Positions 33,448 to 40,680 of a DNA stretch of 42,961 nucleotides are shown in pieces. The position numbers and the translations under genes were made by a program. Source of the stretch: an uncultured Ellagibacter sp. (GTDB lineage: Bacteria; Actinomycetota; Coriobacteriia; Coriobacteriales; Eggerthellaceae); contig CAKUGU010000020.1 in the NCBI GenBank assembly GCA_934654815.1, positions 1 to 42,961 on the forward strand, in the 5' to 3' direction. Each line of letters opens with the position of its first letter. The first letter of the stretch is position 1. The notes below the pieces were generated by a model. It saw only the letters and a program-made list of their open reading frames with translations. It made no database searches and was not told the origin of the DNA.

Positions 33448-33723
33448 ATGAAGAAATATCTTGTGCGCATCAAGGAATTCCACGGGACCGACGCGGTCTA
33501 CACCTACACGTTCGACAACCTCACCGACGCGCTCGCCCGCGTGTCGCGCTTCCTCACGCCGGGCAACCTCTTCGAGGAGCGCATCGAGGTCGACCCGACG
33601 GGCTTCAAGGAGGTCATCCGCATCGAGACCATCCAGGTGTGGCTCGGCGAGGCGAACGAGGAGGGCACCGAGATCACGAAGGAGCTCGGCTACTGGAAGT
33701 TCAAGTCGAAGCTCGGCGACTAG
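33448..33723 (+). CDS. Conserved-looking small hypothetical protein (91 residues)
   Basis: It starts MKKYLVRIKEFHGTDAVYTYTF at ATG 33448 with AAAGGA eight bases upstream; the longer frame runs back through the hairpins and is unlikely. The protein is soluble and acidic to neutral, alternating beta strands (VYTYTFDN, ERIEVDPTG, EVIRIETIQVWLGE) with a helix (LTDALARVSRFL), ending YWKFKSKLGD. There is no signal peptide, membrane segment or Cys. I do not recognise the family. Codon use matches the neighbours. It is a single-gene unit, with its own -10 box upstream and a strong terminator downstream. Confidence 0.75.
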   Translation: MKKYLVRIKEFHGTDAVYTYTFDNLTDALARVSRFLTPGNLFEERIEVDPTGFKEVIRIETIQVWLGEANEEGTEITKELGYWKFKSKLGD

Positions 33724-33794
33724 AAGGAAGCGTTCCCGAGCGGTCGGAGGAACCCGCCGCTCGGGAGCGGAGAAATTGGGGCGAAAACCCGCAC

Positions 33795-33831
33795 GGGAGC
33801 GTTCGGATGACCCGAATGCTCCCTTTCTTTT
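33795..33831 (+). terminator. Intrinsic terminator after the 91-residue protein
   Basis: GGGAGCGTTCGG (33795-33806) pairs with CCGAATGCTCCC (33812-33823) with one G-T pair, followed by TTTCTTTT. A second hairpin lies just before it at about 33734-33771 (CCCGAGCGG with CCGCTCGGG), without a T-run. Confidence 0.85.
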
Positions 33832-33884
33832 GCGCTGGGGACGCTTGCTGGGGCGCGCACGCGCCGCCGCGGCTGGAATCTCCC

Positions 33885-34592
33885 CTACGCGCGCGCCGCC
33901 TTCCAGGCGCCGACGAGCTCGCGGGCGGCACGCGCCGGGTCGTCAGCCGCACACACGGCCGACACCACGAAGAAGCCGTCCACTCCCGTGCTCGCCACGA
34001 GAGGGATGTCGGCCGCCTTCACGCCGCCCCCGACCACGATGGGAACGGGGCTCGCTTCAGCGAGACTGCGCAGGTCGTCGAGGCTTTTCGTGATGACGGT
34101 GCCGTCTTCGGCGCGCCCGCAGTCGGGCTTGGTCGCCGTTTCGTGCAAGGGTCCCACGCCCAGGTAGTCGACAAGGCTCATGTCGGCCGTCTTCACGTAC
34201 TCGAGCATCTCGTCCGCGCGCGCCGAGAGCCCGACGATTGCATCGGGGCCCAACAGCTTGCGGCATGCTTCCACCGGCACGTCCGACTGGCCCACGTGCA
34301 CGCCGTCGACCTTCACGCCCGCCTCACGGGCGGCGTACGCCACGTCGAGCCGGTCGTCGACGAGCAGCGCCACGCGCTCGCTCGCGCCCGCTCGCTCAAT
34401 GGCCTGGGCGGCCACCTCCGCGCACGCCATGAGCTCGCGCGCGGAGCACACCTTCGAACGGACCTGCACGCAGGTGAAGCCTGCGCCCAACGCGGCACCG
34501 ATAACGTCCTCAATCGGGCGCCCGAGCGTGTTCTCCGGCCCGATGACCAGGTACGACGAGATGTCGAGCGCCTCTCTCATGTTCGCATGCAT
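33885..34592 (-). CDS. thiE: Thiamine-phosphate synthase
   Basis: A 235-residue TIM-barrel ThiE that joins HMP-diphosphate and HET-phosphate to thiamin phosphate. Features: YLVIGPENTLGR, VQVRSKVCSARELM (the usual QLREK is here QVRSK), LLVDDRLDVAYAAREAGVKVDGVHVGQSDVPVEACRKLLG, VGLSARADE, DYLGVGPLHETATKPD and VVGGGVKAADIPLVASTGVDGFFVVSAV. ATG 34592 follows GAGGGG eight bases upstream. Last gene of the thi operon. With thiM but no thiC or thiD in view, this looks like thiazole salvage. Confidence 0.93.
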   Translation of the reverse strand: MHANMREALDISSYLVIGPENTLGRPIEDVIGAALGAGFTCVQVRSKVCSARELMACAEVAAQAIERAGASERVALLVDDRLDVAYAAREAGVKVDGVHVGQSDVPVEACRKLLGPDAIVGLSARADEMLEYVKTADMSLVDYLGVGPLHETATKPDCGRAEDGTVITKSLDDLRSLAEASPVPIVVGGGVKAADIPLVASTGVDGFFVVSAVCAADDPARAARELVGAWKAARA

Positions 34593-34597
34593 AAGCT

Positions 34598-34897
34598 TTA
34601 CCCCTCCAGTATCGCGTCAACGCGGGCGACTTTGCCGTCCATCATGTTCGTGTGCCCTGGGCGCACGTCGGCCTTCAGCACGACTTCGGTGCGGATGCCC
34701 TTCTCGGCCAGGACGAACGTGGCGTCGCGCACCACGCGCATGACCTCGTCCCATTCGCCTTCGATCTCGGTGAACATGGAGTACGTCTTGTTGGGAAGCC
34801 CCGATTCGCGGATGACCTTGACCACCTCGGCGACCTCGGGTGCGAGTTCGTCTCCCACGCCGAAGGGCGCGATCGCGACGGCGACGAGCGTGTTCAT
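34598..34897 (-). CDS. Thiamine-binding protein, MTH1187/YkoF-like (DUF77)
   Basis: A 99-residue protein: LVAVAIAPFGVGDELAPEVAEVVKVIRESGLPNKTYSMFTEIEGEWDEVMRVVRDA, ending in a basic and acidic tail. This is the thiamine-binding family PF01910, whose members bind thiamin or its HMP part in the cytoplasm. The start ATG 34897 lies four bases after the thiM stop with GGAGG just upstream. It is placed between thiM and thiE, under the same TPP riboswitch, which agrees with a role in thiamin salvage. Confidence 0.85.
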   Translation of the reverse strand: MNTLVAVAIAPFGVGDELAPEVAEVVKVIRESGLPNKTYSMFTEIEGEWDEVMRVVRDATFVLAEKGIRTEVVLKADVRPGHTNMMDGKVARVDAILEG

Positions 34898-34901
34898 GCT
34901 C

Positions 34902-35741
34902 TTACGCCTCCTCGAGGACGAGCGGGTTGCCGGCGATGTCCTCGGGCGTGGCGCGGTAGAGCTCGTCGATGAACGCCACCTTGAAGCTCGCCGGCGCCGC
35001 CGCTGTCTTCGCCGCGCGCGTGCCCGCCACGTTGTAGTGGGCGACGCCCGCCACCGCCGCGGTAAACGGATCGGCCTCGCACGCGTACACGGCGAGTACG
35101 CCGCCCTGCGAACAGCCGAAGCCCGTCACCTTTTCCATGAGCGCGCTGCCGCCCGTGGAATAGGCGACCGTTTTTCCATCGGTGACCAGGTCTTTCTCGC
35201 CCGAAACGGCAACGGCGCCGCCCGTTTGGCGGGCAAGCGCCACCGCGGACGCGCGGGCCGCGTCGACCGGGTCGGTACTGTCGACCCCGCGGGCGCGCCC
35301 AAGGTCGGCCGCATCGCCCTTGGCGCCCCACAGTGCTGCGAGCGCGATGATCTCCGATGCGTTGCCGCGGATGATGGCGGGCTTGTAGGGCTTAAGCTTC
35401 TGGAGGAGCTCGGTGCGAAGCGAGCCGATGCCGATTCCCACCGGGTCGAGCACCCAGGGCTTGCCCGCCTTCTGCGCTGCGGCGGCCGTGCGCGGCAGCG
35501 TTTCGGCGTACACGGGCAAAAGCGTCCCCATGTTGATGTACACCGCCCCGCCCGCGGCGACGAGGCACTCGCCCTCGTCGGGCAGGTACACCATGGCGGC
35601 CGACCCGCCCGCGGCGAGCTGCGCGTTCGCCACGAAGTCGATCGTCACGCTGTTCGTGATCGACCCCGCCATCGGGTTTGAGGCGCGCACGTCGCGCGCG
35701 GCCTTCGCGATTCCGCTTCTCAACTGGTCCATCTCAATCAT
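34902..35741 (-). CDS. thiM: Hydroxyethylthiazole kinase
   Basis: A 279-residue ribokinase-fold ThiM that phosphorylates the thiazole alcohol for salvage. Conserved pieces: SITNSVTIDFVANAQLAAGGSAAM, INMGTL, WVLDPVGIGIGSLR, IIRGNASEIIALA, GVDSTDPVDAARASAVALAR, VAVSGEKDLVTDG, and the catalytic-Cys loop VTGFGCSQGGVLAVY. ATG 35741 has AAAGGA six bases upstream. First gene of the operon behind the TPP riboswitch. Confidence 0.94.
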   Translation of the reverse strand: MIEMDQLRSGIAKAARDVRASNPMAGSITNSVTIDFVANAQLAAGGSAAMVYLPDEGECLVAAGGAVYINMGTLLPVYAETLPRTAAAAQKAGKPWVLDPVGIGIGSLRTELLQKLKPYKPAIIRGNASEIIALAALWGAKGDAADLGRARGVDSTDPVDAARASAVALARQTGGAVAVSGEKDLVTDGKTVAYSTGGSALMEKVTGFGCSQGGVLAVYACEADPFTAAVAGVAHYNVAGTRAAKTAAAPASFKVAFIDELYRATPEDIAGNPLVLEEA

Positions 35742-35794
35742 GCGAGTTCCTTTCTTCCAGGAAAGCGCCCGAAGCGCCTTCCCTATCGCAAATG

Positions 35795-35824
35795 AAAAGG
35801 GACGCCAGCATAAGCGGGCGCCCC
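35795..35824 (-). terminator. Expression-platform terminator of the TPP riboswitch
   Basis: On the minus strand GGGGCGCC (35824-35817) pairs with GGCGTCCC (35806-35799), with one G-T pair, and is followed by TTTT (35798-35795). CAGGTTC, just upstream of the hairpin, is a perfect 7-base complement of GAACCTG in the aptamer, giving a plausible alternative pairing when TPP is absent. Confidence 0.75.
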
Positions 35825-35841
35825 AGAATGAACCTGAGATG

Positions 35842-35942
35842 CTCCCTACGCCAGCACTAACTGACAGGTTCCAAGGGTTGGGCGAGAAGCCCTCTCAGCC
35901 TTGCCTCCTGCGCGAAGGCGCGGACGGCAAGGCACCCCTGCA
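35842..35942 (-). ncRNA. TPP (thiamin pyrophosphate) riboswitch
   Basis: On the minus strand, in order: CAGGGGTGCC at the 5' end, GGCTGAGAGGGC, ACCCTTGGAACCTG, CAGTTAGTGCTGGCGTAGGGAGC. These match the THI element. It lies ~100 bases upstream of thiM on the same strand, followed by an intrinsic terminator. Bound TPP should stop transcription of thiM, the thiamine-binding protein and thiE. No clear promoter for it was found, only a TACCAT box at 35966-35961. Confidence 0.93.
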
Positions 35943-36097
35943 TCGAACTTGTTGGGAACCATGGTACACCGCGAGAAGCGCGGACGCGCTCGGCATTGAC
36001 GGGAAAACTGCGAAAGGCACCCAAGACGCAGGGCGCGCTTGGGCGGCGGAAACCGCGCGCCCGTGCGTCGCAGGAACATGCCGACGAAGGAACGGCG

Positions 36098-36127
36098 TTG
36101 ACGAAATCGCACGCGACCTGGTACCAT
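36098..36127 (+). promoter_or_regulatory. Likely promoter of the DMT transporter gene
   Basis: TTGACG (36098-36103), 18 bases, TACCAT (36122-36127). The leader to the ATG is ~160 bases and contains a hairpin, CCACGTAACC (36195-36204) with GGTTGCGTGG (36213-36222), with one G-T pair and no T-run. Confidence 0.6.
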
Positions 36128-36293
36128 TCGCACCGTTAAAACCTCGCGTGGACTTTTTGGGCGAGCGCGCCATACGCGGCGCCGCCACTTTTCGCCACGT
36201 AACCGATTGCCTGGTTGCGTGGTTCCCCGCAACGCCCACGCGGCGCGCGTCTTCCGGGCAAGAGCGATAACCATTCGAAAACCGGAGGCAGCC

Positions 36294-37364
36294 ATGACGC
36301 AGACCACTTCGCATGAAACCATCAGGAACCGAATAGACTCGAGCGCATCGAACACTGCGGGCACTCAGAACGCCGCGACCAATGCCGGGCCGCAATCTGC
36401 AGCGAGCGCCCCGCGCCCAGGCAAAGCCGCACCCGTGCCCGCCGAACCGAGGGATTCCCGACGCACGCGCGCGAAGGCGACCGCGCAGGTTTTCCTCGGC
36501 GGGGCGAGCTACGGCGCGATGGCGACCTCCTACAAGCTCTCCTACGCGGCCGGGTTCACGTCGAGCCAGGTCGTCGCGGGGCAAGGGTGGACGTCGTGCT
36601 TCCTGTTCGCCGTCGCCTTCCTCATCGGGCTCGCCCGCGGGAAGAAGTGGCAGCCCATCGGCGCGAAATGCACGCTCAAGCTTTTGGGGCTGGGGTGCCT
36701 CACCTGCACGACGTCGATCCTGTACTGCTACGCGATGAGCGTGCTGCCCGTGCCGGTGGCGCTGACGCTTTTGTTCCAGTTCACGTGGATCGGGACGGTC
36801 ATCCAGGTGATCATGACGCGCAAGGCCCCCGCGCCGGCGCAGGTCGTCGCCGCAGGCGTCATCCTCGTCGGGACCGTCTTCGCGAGTGGCGTGTACCAGA
36901 CGGGCATCGTCGGCTACGACCCTGTGGGGCTTGTGTGCGGGCTCTGCGCCGCCATCAGCTGCGCGCTCTTCGTGACGCTTTCGGGCAAGGTGGCGGCGCC
37001 CTGCTCGACCGAGCAGCGCGGCCTCATCGTGTGCGCGGGCGTGGTCGTGGGTTCGCACCTCGTGTGCCCCGACTTCATCGTGTCTGGGGTGCTGCTGCAG
37101 GGGTTCGCGCCCTACGCGTTCGTGTGCGGGCTCTTCGGCATGCTCATCCCCGTAATGCTGTTCGGCCTCGGCGCGGCGCACCTTTCCGCCGGGATGTCGA
37201 CGATCATGACGTCAGCCGAGCTGCCCGCCGGCCTCTTCATCGCGATGATCGTTCTGGGCACGCCCATCTCCCCCGTCGAGTGGCTCGGCGTGGCGACGAT
37301 TCTCGCCGGCGTGTGCATCGCGCAGATTCGCGGCAAGAAACGCACGGGTGGGTCGGTAGAATAG
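36294..37364 (+). CDS. DMT-superfamily (EamA-type) transporter
   Basis: A 356-residue membrane protein beginning at ATG 36294, six bases after CGGAGG. Residues 1-60 are polar and Ala/Ser/Asn/Pro rich, unusual for the family, then ten predicted helices follow: AQVFLGGASYGAMATSYKLSYAAG, SCFLFAVAFLIGLARG, LLGLGCLTCTTSILYCYAMSVL, VALTLLFQFTWIGTVIQVIM, VVAAGVILVGTVFASGVYQTG, GLVCGLCAAISCALFVTL, and onward to VEWLGVATILAGVCIAQI. Two EamA repeats can be seen (positions ~65-190 and 215-345). EamA-type proteins export or import small metabolites. Substrate unknown; proximity to thi genes is only suggestive and the gene is divergent from them. Confidence 0.85.
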   Translation: MTQTTSHETIRNRIDSSASNTAGTQNAATNAGPQSAASAPRPGKAAPVPAEPRDSRRTRAKATAQVFLGGASYGAMATSYKLSYAAGFTSSQVVAGQGWTSCFLFAVAFLIGLARGKKWQPIGAKCTLKLLGLGCLTCTTSILYCYAMSVLPVPVALTLLFQFTWIGTVIQVIMTRKAPAPAQVVAAGVILVGTVFASGVYQTGIVGYDPVGLVCGLCAAISCALFVTLSGKVAAPCSTEQRGLIVCAGVVVGSHLVCPDFIVSGVLLQGFAPYAFVCGLFGMLIPVMLFGLGAAHLSAGMSTIMTSAELPAGLFIAMIVLGTPISPVEWLGVATILAGVCIAQIRGKKRTGGSVE

Positions 37365-37543
37365 GGGGCGTCAATCGGCAGAGAACGTCGAACGGGAACG
37401 AAAGTGGGACTGCGACGCTTTTCGCTCTCCATCCCGAAAGGCTTCGAAACCGCATTCAGCAGGAGCGCAGAAGATTTCTCGCGCCAGTCTACGCAGCGAA
37501 CCTGACTGGCAGATCCAACTTGTCGTCCGTCCCCTTGCGCAGA

Positions 37544-38308
37544 CTATTCAGCTGTACCTTTTGATTTTTGCCTCAACTTCTGCTTCTCTGCTCGTTGCAT
37601 CCTCTTGACGGCTTTTAGATGGTCGTCGCTCACGACGTCCTCGCGGAACAGCCGCTTGATCAGGGCGGTCGCTATCTCGGAGTTCGTTAGACGCTGGCCC
37701 GTTGCGCTCTTGATCGACACTCGGAGTTTATTCATCACGTCGTCAGACAGGATGTGGTCGGCCAGGTTCGCCCCCGACAGCGCGACGCGCCGCTGGTAGT
37801 AGTCCTCGATCTCCTTCTTCCGGTTGGCCTCTTCCGAGAACAGGTAGAACAGGCGGGCTTTCTCCGCGGGTTTCATCTCGTCGTCAGACAACTTGACGGT
37901 GAACACGTGCTTCGTTACGGGTATCTTCCCCTCGAGCTCGGTTCGGTAGGCCCGCCATTCGTCGCCGTTCGTGAGGATGACCCAGTCGATGCCCTCGTCC
38001 ACCGCGTACTGCCTCGCCTGGTTCAGGTGGCTTTCCTTGAGCTTGAGGCCTATCTGCTTGACCTCGATGACGAACACTTCCTCGTCGCTCGTCTTCACGA
38101 CGTAGTCCGCGTAACGGGAGCCGATCATCTGCTCTGCGGTCACGTTCTCGAACTTGTCCCAGCCGAGGTACTCTGACAGCATGTCGGAGACTATCTTCCT
38201 TGTGTCGGCTTCCTTGTAATCGTCTCGGATTGCACGCTCTACGATGCCGTTCATGCGGCGCAGGCCCTTCTTGATGCGCTCGATTGCCTTCTCCTGATAA
38301 ACGTACAT
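37544..38308 (-). CDS. PD-(D/E)xK-like nuclease-domain protein (HsdR N-terminal type)
   Basis: A 254-residue cytosolic protein. The segment DTRKIVSDMLSEYLGWDKFENVTAEQ then GSRYADYVV (Asp68) and EEVFVIEVKQIG (Glu82-x-Lys84) has the spacing of a restriction-endonuclease fold like the type I restriction HsdR N-terminal domain (HSDR_N_2-like). HLNQARQYAVDEGIDWVILTNGDEWRAYR follows, also typical. The C-terminal ~110 residues are helical and charged, ending in a basic tail (KRMQRAEKQKLRQK). ATG 38308 is chosen because AAGGAG lies nine bases before it; ATG 38317 and the frame end at 38368 are other options. No helicase domain is present. Defence or DNA-repair role is inferred. Confidence 0.75.
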   Translation of the reverse strand: MYVYQEKAIERIKKGLRRMNGIVERAIRDDYKEADTRKIVSDMLSEYLGWDKFENVTAEQMIGSRYADYVVKTSDEEVFVIEVKQIGLKLKESHLNQARQYAVDEGIDWVILTNGDEWRAYRTELEGKIPVTKHVFTVKLSDDEMKPAEKARLFYLFSEEANRKKEIEDYYQRRVALSGANLADHILSDDVMNKLRVSIKSATGQRLTNSEIATALIKRLFREDVVSDDHLKAVKRMQRAEKQKLRQKSKGTAE

Positions 38309-38433
38309 CTCTTTCATCTCCTTCCGTTCTCGACTTTGCGTGGCCGTGACCGCGGCCGCCTGAATCAAATCGACACCTATTCGTTAGATCGTTTCCGCTC
38401 CCTTTGCGCAGGTCCATCCTTTTGTTTTCGTTC

Positions 38434-38462
38434 ATTATATTAATTCCGTATATTTTCAACAA
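38434..38462 (-). promoter_or_regulatory. Strong promoter for the nuclease-like gene in an AT-rich island
   Basis: On the minus strand TTGTTG (38462-38457), 17 bases, then TATAAT (38439-38434). It sits within an unusually AT-rich stretch (about 38413-38485) shared with the divergent HTH gene. The leader to 38308 is ~120 bases. Confidence 0.7.
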
Positions 38463-38490
38463 TAATGAAGTGAATAATATAAAGGTGAGG

Positions 38491-39159
38491 ATGGGGATTC
38501 CTACCAGCCTCAACGGAATGACAGCTCCAAGTTTATCCGAATGTTTCGATTCGGCACTCCGACTCAGCCGAATACGCCTGGATGAATCGGAGATTGTTCT
38601 TCTGGAGCATTTGACGCGTGGGGCATCCCAACTCATATGTCGTGTGGGGCCGGCACAGCATTATTCAGCCATTTCAGCAGTCCTGCGCTTCCTCCTCAAC
38701 CTGAGCATAGAGGAAGCCGCACGCATCTCCAGCGTCGGGGCAAAGACGTGGGGCCGGTACGAGGCCGGGCGGTCCATTCGAGCAGATATGCTGCCGGGGC
38801 AATACCTCATGCGCTACGATTACGATTTCTTGTTCCGCTTCCGAGCGGCGCTTATCTCATATCGAAATCGAGTAGCGTGCGGGGAAGATCTGTACGCCCA
38901 TACGGTTGCGGAGGAACTGCTTGTTCGCCTGATACGCGACCTGTCTTTCGATTCGGTAAGCGATTGGGAGCCCCGACGAAAGAGCATTCGAGTCGACGGC
39001 GGCGAATCGTACGACCCGGACGACTTGTGGGAAGACTGGCCGGAAAACCTTTGCGACGACGGCGATGCTTCATATTGCCTGGACGACGATCGGTATACGG
39101 AACCAGGCGAGATGTTCTCGTTCGAGCGCTGGTTCGAACCACAATTCTGGGTCGAATAG
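38491..39159 (+). CDS. HTH-containing protein, probable regulator with an acidic tail
   Basis: A 222-residue protein if started at ATG 38491, just after AAAGGTGAGG; ATG 38518 is an alternative. Residues ~65-95 (VLRFLLNLSIEEAARISSVGAKTWGRYEAGRS) are a clear helix-turn-helix of the XRE style. The N-terminal 60 residues are helical; after ~residue 165 the chain is acidic and aromatic (DPDDLWEDWPENL, DDGDASY, ending RWFEPQFWVE). A TATAAA box (38478-38483) lies almost at the start codon, so the message might be leaderless. It is divergent from the nuclease-like gene and shares its AT-rich promoter region, suggesting local control. I do not recognise a named family beyond the HTH. Confidence 0.7.
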   Translation: MGIPTSLNGMTAPSLSECFDSALRLSRIRLDESEIVLLEHLTRGASQLICRVGPAQHYSAISAVLRFLLNLSIEEAARISSVGAKTWGRYEAGRSIRADMLPGQYLMRYDYDFLFRFRAALISYRNRVACGEDLYAHTVAEELLVRLIRDLSFDSVSDWEPRRKSIRVDGGESYDPDDLWEDWPENLCDDGDASYCLDDDRYTEPGEMFSFERWFEPQFWVE

Positions 39160-39355
39160 CATAACTGAATAGTACGCCGTCTCGGTACGAGCGCTCGGAA
39201 GCGGGGGTGCCCGAAAGAAGGAGATGCGCTGAACGCATCACGCAAGATGGTACCTAGACAGTGATGCGCCAAGCAGTCGCCCGCCTTTCGATTTTGCAAA
39301 CCTGTCGCAACCTGTCACAAATGACTTCACTCTATGTTAAGCCAGCGTTGACATT

Positions 39356-39601
39356 TCACTCGTACCGCCTGGTCCAGTAGATCATGGCGTCGCAGAGCTC
39401 GGAATGGGTCAATCTCCTGGTCAGCCAGTAGACCCCCTCGCCCTCGTGGCGGAACAGCAGCTCGCGGCGGTCGGCGTCGGTGCGCTTGAAGCGCTCGCGG
39501 TAGCAGAACCAGTCCAGGTAGCGCTGCAGGCGCCGCGTCGCCACGCCGTGGAACGGGGCCAGGAACCTTTTGAGCCTGGAGTGCAGGGTCGCACGGTTCA
39601 T
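39356..39601 (-). pseudogene. C-terminal fragment of an IS1595/ISXO2-type transposase
   Basis: About 81 residues remain, beginning at a Met that is probably not the native start. The segment LHSRLKRFLAPFHGVATRRLQRYLDWFCYRE is the typical C-terminal end of IS1595-family DDE transposases, followed by a family-atypical tail RELLFRHEGEGVYWLTRRLTHSELCDAMIYW. The catalytic N-terminal part is missing; upstream sequence switches directly into a different transposase fragment on the other strand near 39605-39613. No terminal inverted repeats were identified. Confidence 0.7.
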
Positions 39602-39612
39602 CGGGCAGGAGG

Positions 39613-39990
39613 ATGCGGAGCGCTGAGCTCTCGGCGCTGGCCAGGCGAAACAACCCGAAAGGCTGCGTGCATCACAGCGATTACGAATCGCAATACGTGT
39701 CGCTTCCACTTTCCAGGACGATGCGCGAGCACAGCGTTCGCCCCTCGATGGGCTTGATATCGTCGCCGTGGGGCAAGGCGGCGATGGAATCACTCATGGG
39801 CATCGCGAAGTCGGAGTGCGTGCACGAGGCCGCGCTCGACATCTTCGAGTGCATCGAGACGGCGTACAACCGCGCGAGAATCCATTCGGCGCTGGGTTCG
39901 TTAAACGCTGAATCGATGCCTGCCCTATTCGCCTTCTATCGCATTGAAAAACACTTTGTTCTGCATTCACAAAGCCGAAACGAATGGTAA
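39613..39990 (+). pseudogene. C-terminal fragment of an IS3-family transposase (rve core)
   Basis: A 125-residue frame with HHSDYESQYVSLPL (the second conserved Asp region of the DDE core, normally HSDRGSQY), SMGLISSPWGKAAMESLMGIAKSECVHEAALDIFECIETAYNRARIHSALGSLNAESM, which contains the catalytic Glu (MESLMG) and the YNxxRxHSxLG C-terminal motif. The first catalytic Asp and the whole N-terminal half are absent. The RG to YE change and the missing half indicate a relic. It abuts the IS1595 fragment head to head, so one element was probably inserted into or recombined with the other. Confidence 0.8.
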
Positions 39991-40010
39991 CCATGCCGGA
40001 AAGGTGTGGG

Positions 40011-40679
40011 CTAGCTGACCAAATACGGCCCTATCACGTCGAATATCTCGCCTATCTTAGTCGCGGGGTTCTGCGCAGATGGCTTGGTATTGCCCAGCTC
40101 CCCATGGTGCACTTCTAAGCGCGCGGCGCGTTGCAGCGCCTCGGCACGTTGGCCGTTCACCATCCCGAACAGCCCGCCGAGGTTCTTGCGGTACTCGACG
40201 CCCAGGTCCTTCGACATCGCCTGCGCGAGGGCGCGCTGGCACTCGGCGGCCGTCATGGGCGCGGTCGTGTAGCGCAGGTGCAGGAGCGGCCACAGCTCGA
40301 AGCAGGGGTTCGACCACAGCGCGTGGAACGTCCTCGACCCGTCGGAGAGCTCGGCGCATTTGCGCTCCATCGCATCAAAGTCGGCCGCCGGGAAGTCGTC
40401 CTTGTCGAACACGAGCCACACGTGGTCGAACATCTCTGGCGCGTAGCGGCAGTGCTCGACGGCGAAGTCGAGCAAGTCGAGTGTGTGCATGCCGGTTCCC
40501 TTGACGACGATGGCGACCTTGCGGCCGTTCGCCGCACCCAGCGCCGCGCGCACGCCCTCAAAGTAGCGGGGCTCAGTTTCCTTGCCTTCGCTCACCATGA
40601 GGTGGCGCGTCATCTGAACCATGCGAGAGCGGCCCTCGCGCCTGCCATTGCGCCAACTCCTCACCTTTTTCGCCGCCAT
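40011..40679 (-). CDS. RloB/AbiLii-like TOPRIM protein, effector of a two-gene abortive infection system
   Basis: A 222-residue protein with an N-terminal basic segment (KKVRSWRNGRREGRSR), then the TOPRIM-like motifs MVSEGKETEPRYFEGV (Glu31) and VWLVFDKDDFPAADFDAM (Asp92, Asp94, Asp95). SNPCFELWPLLHLRYTT is also typical of RloB. TOPRIM proteins of this type act as nucleases in AbiL/RloAB-style defence. ATG 40679 is one base after the ATPase stop, so the pair is coupled. The domain assignment is by motif, and the target nucleic acid is unknown. Confidence 0.85.
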   Translation of the reverse strand: MAAKKVRSWRNGRREGRSRMVQMTRHLMVSEGKETEPRYFEGVRAALGAANGRKVAIVVKGTGMHTLDLLDFAVEHCRYAPEMFDHVWLVFDKDDFPAADFDAMERKCAELSDGSRTFHALWSNPCFELWPLLHLRYTTAPMTAAECQRALAQAMSKDLGVEYRKNLGGLFGMVNGQRAEALQRAARLEVHHGELGNTKPSAQNPATKIGEIFDVIGPYLVS

Positions 40680-40680
40680 C

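Noticed and set aside
33731..33771. First hairpin after the 91-residue gene as the main terminator
   Set aside because: Stem is good but no T-run follows; the next hairpin at 33795-33823 has the T-run.
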